NCBI GenBank assembly: GCA_019424965.1
Contig: JAHYYL010000007.1
Location: 19,832 to 83,831 of the forward strand
Direction: 5' to 3'
DNA length: 64,000 nt
Source of the DNA: Collinsella sp.
GTDB taxonomy: Bacteria > Actinomycetota > Coriobacteriia > Coriobacteriales > Coriobacteriaceae
Positions 59,201 through 64,000 of the stretch are shown one piece after another (within the stretch, counting starts at the first letter, position 1; every line of letters starts with the position of its first letter). A model generated the notes under the pieces. It was not told the origin of the DNA. It searched no databases and saw only the letters and a list, made by a program, of their open reading frames with translations. The position numbers and the translations under genes were made by a program.

Positions 59201-60162
59201 CAGCCAAACCTCTTCTCATCAATCGCGTGCGACGCGCAAGGCAGCATCATCCAGGCAGCGTACACGACATAGCCCCGCCACGGCGCCGGCACCGAGAGCT
59301 GCGGATAAAACGAATACTGCGTTGTCGCGGTCCATGCCACCGCCACCGCGGCGGCACCAAACACCGCAAGCCCAGCCAGCGCGGCAACGTCGCTGCGCCC
59401 CAGTCGATACCGCGCATACGTCGTACGACGCGTCGCGGCACCCCACCCGCGCGAGCGCATCGCGTCCGCGCGCTCCAGCGAATCTTCCATGCCCCAGCCC
59501 ATCAACACACTCGATGCCCGCAAACGCGAACGCACGGGGTCGGCCGGCGCGCTGCCCGGCACATCAATCGCATCCTGCACCGCCAGCACCGTACGACCGC
59601 GGCGCAAAAACTGCGGGACAAGCCGCATGCACATCGAGATCATGAGCGCAATCACCGGTGCGGCATTGCCCAGCAGCGCGAGCACCTTGTCGTATTCGAG
59701 CATCGACGCCGCCGCCTCAAACCACAACACGCTCGCCACAAACAGCCCTCCCATGCACAGGCCGTATACCATGCTCTCCAGATACACCGCGCGCATGCCA
59801 ATACGGAACAGCTCCGTCGAGCCCGAGGCGCTAAACAGCGGATTGAGCACCGCGACGATCAAAATCACCGGCAGCTGCCAGCGGAGCGCGCCCAGCGTGC
59901 GGGCAGCCCCACGCGTCGCAAATCCATACGCCAGCCCGCCCGCAAGTGACAGCGCAATCAGTACCGGCTGCATCGAGAACATAGTGAGCCCCAGCGTCAG
60001 CACTATATAGAGTGCCGGCACAGCCGGATGCGACATCGAGAATGCCGCGACGGGCTCGCCGCCAAACTCCTCTCGTATGTTGTCCACGGGCACCCCGTCC
60101 CCTCGCTCAAACAACAGCTCCGCAGCACCGCCAACGCCGCACGCAAGCAGTGCAAACGCCAC
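59200..60162 (-). CDS. ECF transporter transmembrane (T) component
   Basis: A 320-residue membrane protein of the EcfT/CbiQ family. After a short region, helices run from SHPAVPALYIVLTLGLTMFS onward; the cytoplasmic coupling region is SLERADAMRSRGWG, which carries the A-R-G motif that contacts the ATPases. The GTG at 60162 is the only start codon between the upstream stop and the first helix; no ribosome binding site is obvious, so the start is less certain. It is the first gene of the ECF operon and is divergent from glmU, with 123 bases between them. Confidence 0.85.
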   Translation of the reverse strand: MAFALLACGVGGAAELLFERGDGVPVDNIREEFGGEPVAAFSMSHPAVPALYIVLTLGLTMFSMQPVLIALSLAGGLAYGFATRGAARTLGALRWQLPVILIVAVLNPLFSASGSTELFRIGMRAVYLESMVYGLCMGGLFVASVLWFEAAASMLEYDKVLALLGNAAPVIALMISMCMRLVPQFLRRGRTVLAVQDAIDVPGSAPADPVRSRLRASSVLMGWGMEDSLERADAMRSRGWGAATRRTTYARYRLGRSDVAALAGLAVFGAAAVAVAWTATTQYSFYPQLSVPAPWRGYVVYAAWMMLPCASHAIDEKRFG

Positions 60163-60285
60163 GCCGGCGGCGCAAGCCTCAACCGCCGCAAACCAATCGT
60201 TACGCGCTCGTCATATGCCTGCGGTATCATATTGCGCCGTGTATCGTTTCCAAACACACGTCTCTATAACGTAACAGGAGATCAC

Positions 60286-61698
60286 ATGGACGCAACCGCA
60301 ATTATCCTCGCTGCCGGCGAGGGCACCCGCATGAAGTCGAACCACTGCAAGGTTTCGCACAAGATCCTGGGTAAGCCCATGGTCCAGTGGATCGTCGACG
60401 CTACCATCAAGGCCGGCTGCAGCCGCGTCGTGGTCGTCATCGGCAGCCACGCCGACGAGATGCGCGCCCTCATCGACGGCGCCTACGCCAACAGCGCCAC
60501 CAAGGTCGAGTGCGTCGAGCAGACCGAGCGCCTGGGCACCGGCCACGCCGTAAAGGTCGCGCTCGAGGCCTGCGGCATCACGCAAGGCCCCGTCGTCGTG
60601 CTCAACGGCGACCTGCCGCTCATCACCGCCGACACCGTCGCCAAGTTCGCGCAAACCGTCGCCACCGGCGAGCTCGCCTGCACCGTCATGACCATGACCC
60701 CGCCCGATCCTTTCGGCTACGGCCGCATCAAGCTGGGCGCCGATGGTCAGATCGAGCGCATCATCGAGCAGAAGGACTGCACGCCCGAGCAGGCCGCCAC
60801 GCTGCTGGAGTGCAACGCCGGCTGCTACGCCTTTGACGGCGCGCAGCTCGCCGCCCACATTAACGAGATCGGCAACGACAACGCGCAATCCGAGTACTAC
60901 CTGCCCGACATGCTCGAGATCCTCAAAGGCCACGGCCAGGCTGTCTCCATCTTCCACTGCGACGACTACCGCGACGGCCTGGGCGTCAACAGCCGCATCC
61001 AGCTCGCACAGCTCACCGCCATCGCGCGCGACCGCATCAACGAGCACTGGATGGCCGAGGGCGTTACCTTCATCGACCCCACGCAGGCTTGGATCGGCCC
61101 CGACGCCACCATCGGCCGCGATACCGTCGTATGGCCGCAGACGCACCTGATCGGCCACGTCACCGTGGGCGAGGAGTGCCAGCTCGGTCCCAACAGCCAC
61201 CTCAGCGACACCACCGTCGGCAGCGGCTGCACCATCGATGAGACCATCGCCATCGAGGCCGTCATCGAGAACGGCGTCGACTGCGGCCCGCGCGCTTACC
61301 TGCGCCCGGGCACCCACATGCTCGACGGCTCCAAGGCCGGCACGCACGTGGAGATCAAGAAGTCCACGATCGGCGAGGGCTCAAAGGTGCCGCACCTGTC
61401 CTACATCGGCGACACCACCATGGGCTCCGGCGTCAACGTGGGCGCGGGCTCCATCACCTGCAACTACGATGGCGTGCACAAGCACAAGACCGTCATCGGC
61501 AAGGACGCCTTCATTGGCTCCGACACCATGATGGTCGCGCCCGCCCAGATCGGCGACGGCGCGCTCGTGGCCGCTGGCTCCGTCATCACCGAGCCGGTCC
61601 CGGCAGACGCGCTCGGTCTGGGCCGCGCCCGTCAGGTTAATATTGAGGGCTGGGCCGCCGATTACCGCCGCCGCCTGCACGAGGACGACGAGGTATAA
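60286..61698 (+). CDS. glmU: Bifunctional N-acetylglucosamine-1-phosphate uridyltransferase / glucosamine-1-phosphate acetyltransferase
   Basis: A 470-residue enzyme that makes UDP-N-acetylglucosamine for peptidoglycan and surface glycans. The N-terminal pyrophosphorylase (1-230) starts AIILAAGEGTRMKS; the usual PKV of the next segment reads HCKVSHK (Cys for Pro). The C-terminal left-handed beta helix has the hexapeptide repeats and the catalytic His region LRPGTHMLDGSKAGTHVEIKKS, with NVGAGSITCNYDG. GGAG precedes the ATG. A terminator follows; the next gene is prs. Confidence 0.95.
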   Translation: MDATAIILAAGEGTRMKSNHCKVSHKILGKPMVQWIVDATIKAGCSRVVVVIGSHADEMRALIDGAYANSATKVECVEQTERLGTGHAVKVALEACGITQGPVVVLNGDLPLITADTVAKFAQTVATGELACTVMTMTPPDPFGYGRIKLGADGQIERIIEQKDCTPEQAATLLECNAGCYAFDGAQLAAHINEIGNDNAQSEYYLPDMLEILKGHGQAVSIFHCDDYRDGLGVNSRIQLAQLTAIARDRINEHWMAEGVTFIDPTQAWIGPDATIGRDTVVWPQTHLIGHVTVGEECQLGPNSHLSDTTVGSGCTIDETIAIEAVIENGVDCGPRAYLRPGTHMLDGSKAGTHVEIKKSTIGEGSKVPHLSYIGDTTMGSGVNVGAGSITCNYDGVHKHKTVIGKDAFIGSDTMMVAPAQIGDGALVAAGSVITEPVPADALGLGRARQVNIEGWAADYRRRLHEDDEV

Positions 61699-61713
61699 CG
61701 TTTTACCAAGCAC

Positions 61714-61746
61714 AAAAGGAGCTGCTCCATGGGGGCGGCTCCTTTT
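61714..61746 (+). terminator. Terminator after glmU
   Basis: AAAAGGAGC (61714-61722) and GCTCCTTTT (61738-61746) form a 9-bp stem followed by further Ts, 16 bases past the glmU stop. Confidence 0.8.
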
Positions 61747-61890
61747 TCTATCGTGACCTGCGCAACCGGATGAGTGGTCGGTTCGTGTCCGTTGGCGGTA
61801 AAGACGTTATCAGGACCCGATAAACCCCGCCGCGCGGTTACAATGCAACAAGGCATCTATATGGCATTCGATGTATAAAGGAGAAGGGTA

Positions 61891-62877
61891 ATGCCGATTA
61901 ATGATCCCGAGAAGTCGGAGAATATGCGCAAGTCCATCCGCGTGTATTCCGGTTCCTCCAACCGTCCCCTCGCTCAGAAGATTGCTGAGTACCTTGGGGT
62001 CGAGCTTTCGGGCCTTACGCTAAAGCAGTTCGCCAATGGTGAGATTTACGCCCGCTACGACGAGACCGTCCGCGGCGCCGACGTCTTCCTGATTCAGTCC
62101 GTGGCCGGCGGCAACGTCAACGACATGCTCATGGAGCTGCTCATCGCCACCGACGCTGCCAAGCGCGCATCCGCCCGCTCCATCACCGCCGTTATCACCC
62201 ACTACGGCTATGCCCGCCAGGACCGTAAGGCCGGCCCGCGCGAGCCCATCACCGCCCGCCTCGTCGCCAACCTGCTCGAGCGTGCCGGCGTCAACCGCAT
62301 CATCACCCTCGACCTGCACCAGGGCCAGATCCAGGGCTTCTTCGATATCCCGGTTAACCACCTGTCCGCACTGCCGCTATTTGGCCAGTACTACAACGAC
62401 ATGCACTTCGACACCGACAACCTGGTTGTCGTCTCCCCCGACGTGGGTCGCGCCAAGGCCGCCAAGAAGCTGTCCGACATGCTCGGCTGCGACCTGGCCA
62501 TCGCCCACAAGGGCCGTCCGCGCCACAACGCCGCCGAGGTCATGGGCATCATCGGTGACATCAAGGGCAAGACCTGCATCATCAACGACGACATGATCGA
62601 CACCGCTGGCACCCTGTGCGCCAACGTCAAGGAGCTCAAGGCTATGGGCGCCGGCGACATCTACGTCTGCGCCACCCACGGCATCTTCTCCGGTCCGGCC
62701 ATCGAGCGTCTGAACGACGCCCCCATCGTCGAGTGCGTCGTCACCGACGCCATCCCCGTCGAGGTCGGCGGCAAGATCAAGACCATCTCGGTCGCCGAGG
62801 AGTTCGCTCAGGCCATCTCCGCCGTTTACCACGAGGAGCCCGTCTCCACGCTCGTCGGCGGCGACTTCGCGCTGTAG
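61891..62877 (+). CDS. prs: Ribose-phosphate pyrophosphokinase (PRPP synthetase)
   Basis: A 328-residue class I PRPP synthetase that makes phosphoribosyl pyrophosphate from ribose 5-phosphate and ATP, for nucleotide, His and Trp synthesis. Hallmarks are RVYSGSSNRPLAQKIAEYLG, FANGEIYARYDETVRG, the ATP/Mg loop THYGYARQDRKAGPREPI, the DLHQGQIQGFFDIP signature and the PRPP-binding loop INDDMIDTAGTL. AAAGGAG precedes the ATG. The order glmU-prs-pth is common in Gram-positive bacteria. Confidence 0.96.
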   Translation: MPINDPEKSENMRKSIRVYSGSSNRPLAQKIAEYLGVELSGLTLKQFANGEIYARYDETVRGADVFLIQSVAGGNVNDMLMELLIATDAAKRASARSITAVITHYGYARQDRKAGPREPITARLVANLLERAGVNRIITLDLHQGQIQGFFDIPVNHLSALPLFGQYYNDMHFDTDNLVVVSPDVGRAKAAKKLSDMLGCDLAIAHKGRPRHNAAEVMGIIGDIKGKTCIINDDMIDTAGTLCANVKELKAMGAGDIYVCATHGIFSGPAIERLNDAPIVECVVTDAIPVEVGGKIKTISVAEEFAQAISAVYHEEPVSTLVGGDFAL

Positions 62878-62906
62878 TCGCATCGTCCTTGCAACCCGGC
62901 GCATCG

Positions 62907-62982
62907 CCGTCGGAACAGAAGAAACCCCCGCGTTCCCCCTTGCTTCGCAAAGGTCGCGCGGGGGTTTCTTCTGTTCCGACGG
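62907..62982. repeat. 26-bp perfect inverted repeat after prs
   Basis: CCGTCGGAACAGAAGAAACC... (62907-62932) is exactly inverted at 62957-62982 around a 24-base loop. The inner part (AAACCCCCGCG/CGCGGGGGTTT) has the form of a bidirectional terminator, but the arms continue well beyond what termination needs. It lies 30 bases past the prs stop. Confidence 0.85.
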
Positions 62983-63102
62983 CTCGCTCTGCCGCGGCCA
63001 CGCTTTTGTCTGGTGGGATTTCGCTGAAACGAAGTCTCGCCTTCGGCGGGCGTGGTAGCCTTTGTCATTGATTAAACTTTTATGTGTAACGGAAGGACAA
63101 AT

Positions 63103-63732
63103 ATGGCAGCTGCACAGCCGCTTAAGATTCGCATGGTTGCCGGGCTTGGCAACCCTGGCGAGGAATATGCCGAGACCCGCCACAACGCCGGCTTTAAGGC
63201 GATCGACGAGCTGGCCCGTCAGGCCGGTGTCACGTACTGGAAAAACCAGGCAGGCGCCGAGGTCGCGCTCATCAATATCAACGATGCCGAGGAAGAGAGC
63301 GGCAAGCGCCAGATCGTGCTGGTCAAGCCGCAGTCGTATATGAATACCTCGGGTGGCCCCATCTCCAAGCTCTGCCGCGAGTACAAGATCAAGGCCGAGG
63401 AGCTGCTCGTAATCCACGACGAGCTCGACATTCCCGCCGGCGACGTACGTGTTAAGGTGGGCGGCGGCCACGCCGGTCACAACGGCCTGCGCTCCATCAT
63501 CGATAAGATGGGCAGCCGCGACTTTAGCCGCATCCGCACCGGCATCGGCAACCCTCCCGGCAAGATGGCCGTCGCCGACTACGTGCTTAAGCAGCTGCGC
63601 GCCCGCGAGGCCGAGGATTTCCAGAACACCTGCGCCCGCGCCGCCGACGCCGCCGGTCTGGCCATCGTCCACGGCGTGATCTATGCCCGCGACCATGTCA
63701 ACGGCTCCGCCTCCGCCAACGGCAAGCACTAG
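63103..63732 (+). CDS. pth: Peptidyl-tRNA hydrolase
   Basis: A 209-residue enzyme that releases tRNA from peptidyl-tRNA dropped by ribosomes. Family motifs: MVAGLGNPGEEYAETRHNAGF (with the catalytic His), VKPQSYMNTSG, VIHDELDIPAG (with the Asp) and GGGHAGHNGLRSI. GGAAGG precedes the ATG at 63103; an upstream start in the same frame at 63082 is not supported. A palindromic element starts 3 bases past the stop. Confidence 0.95.
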   Translation: MAAAQPLKIRMVAGLGNPGEEYAETRHNAGFKAIDELARQAGVTYWKNQAGAEVALININDAEEESGKRQIVLVKPQSYMNTSGGPISKLCREYKIKAEELLVIHDELDIPAGDVRVKVGGGHAGHNGLRSIIDKMGSRDFSRIRTGIGNPPGKMAVADYVLKQLRAREAEDFQNTCARAADAAGLAIVHGVIYARDHVNGSASANGKH

Positions 63733-63734
63733 AA

Positions 63735-63932
63735 CCTACCGTTTAGGGACAGGTTTATTTTGGCAGGTTTTATCTGCGGAAACGCCCCGGTGGCCGCATC
63801 GCAATAAACCCCGCACCGCCATACACGCATAACACCCCAAAGGGGGCCGGCCTCATCACAACCCGAGGCCGGCCCCCTTTGCCGTTTTGCCTGATAAAAC
63901 CGACCAAAATAAACCTATCCCTATTTGGTAGG
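63735..63932. repeat. 198-bp nested palindromic element after pth
   Basis: 42-bp arms (63735-63776 and 63891-63932), each with AGGTTTATTTTGG and about 36 matching positions, enclose a separate perfect terminator hairpin at 63839-63880. The AGGGACAGG start is related to the GGGGAC-type units at 15.2 and 18.9 kb. Nothing further is seen in 63933-64000. Confidence 0.8.
63839..63880 (+). terminator. Terminator within the pth downstream element
   Basis: AAAGGGGGCCGGCCTC and GAGGCCGGCCCCCTTT form a perfect 16-bp stem with a 10-base loop, in position to end pth transcription. Confidence 0.85.
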
Positions 63933-64000
63933 TCGAAGTGGATAAACCGGTTGATTTCCGATCTCAGCCGAACACATTGAGCTGATGGCTCGCTCCCGCA

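Noticed and set aside
59200..60285. Cobalamin or other vitamin riboswitch for the ECF operon
   Set aside because: The intergenic gap is 123 bases and has no recognisable riboswitch core.

Overview
The window is high-GC DNA from an anaerobic actinobacterium. A Coriobacteriia gut bacterium, most likely Collinsella or a close relative, fits best. This rests on gene content (Ech-type hydrogenase, NRAMP-related Mg transporter, DUF4143 ATPases, no aerobic respiratory genes) and on the many palindromic intergenic repeats. It is an inference from recognised families, not a database match.

Layout. 0-15 kb: a partial ribokinase, an OatA-like surface O-acetyltransferase, a probable magnesium-uptake operon (MgtE-like PRC/CBS protein plus an NRAMP-related transporter), a membrane-anchored NodB-fold protein that has lost its metal-binding histidines, a PRC-barrel/YtxH pair, a CorC/HlyC-type protein with a downstream gene carrying a cyanophycin-synthetase-like domain, a hemolysin III protein, a membrane-anchored alpha/beta hydrolase and a DUF362 ferredoxin. 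15-24 kb: a MacB/FtsX-type ABC pair, then a three-gene ABC-2 exporter transcribed divergently from a histidine kinase/response regulator pair that probably controls it. 24.9-30.6 kb: a five-gene group 4 (Ech-type) [NiFe]-hydrogenase operon in which the antiporter-like and NuoH-like membrane subunits are one 960-residue protein.

30.7-46.9 kb is the accessory part: an orphan IS3-OrfA-like helix-turn-helix gene, a four-gene surface operon (three single-pass membrane proteins followed by a 3556-residue secreted protein with about 24 GLUG-like repeats), and an AAA/DUF4143 ATPase with four 23-bp-spaced repeats upstream. 47-64 kb is mostly housekeeping: an OYE-type flavin/Fe-S oxidoreductase, tRNA-fMet, coaX, a second DUF4143 ATPase bracketed by three copies of one palindrome, a degenerate biotin-ligase-like gene, fused folP-folK with a long insertion, a sirtuin, exonuclease III, an ECF transporter (T, fused A1A2, S), glmU, prs and pth.

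A strong theme is palindromic intergenic DNA. Several families are present: GGGGAC-type REP-like elements that often sit against stop codons, two related ~155-165 bp miniature elements present as a pair at two distant loci, three tandem hairpins whose stems co-vary, and a 42-bp palindrome repeated around one gene. The best candidates for undescribed biology are the four-gene surface operon, the DUF4143 loci with their dedicated repeats, the tandem co-varying hairpins, and the A/B miniature elements.
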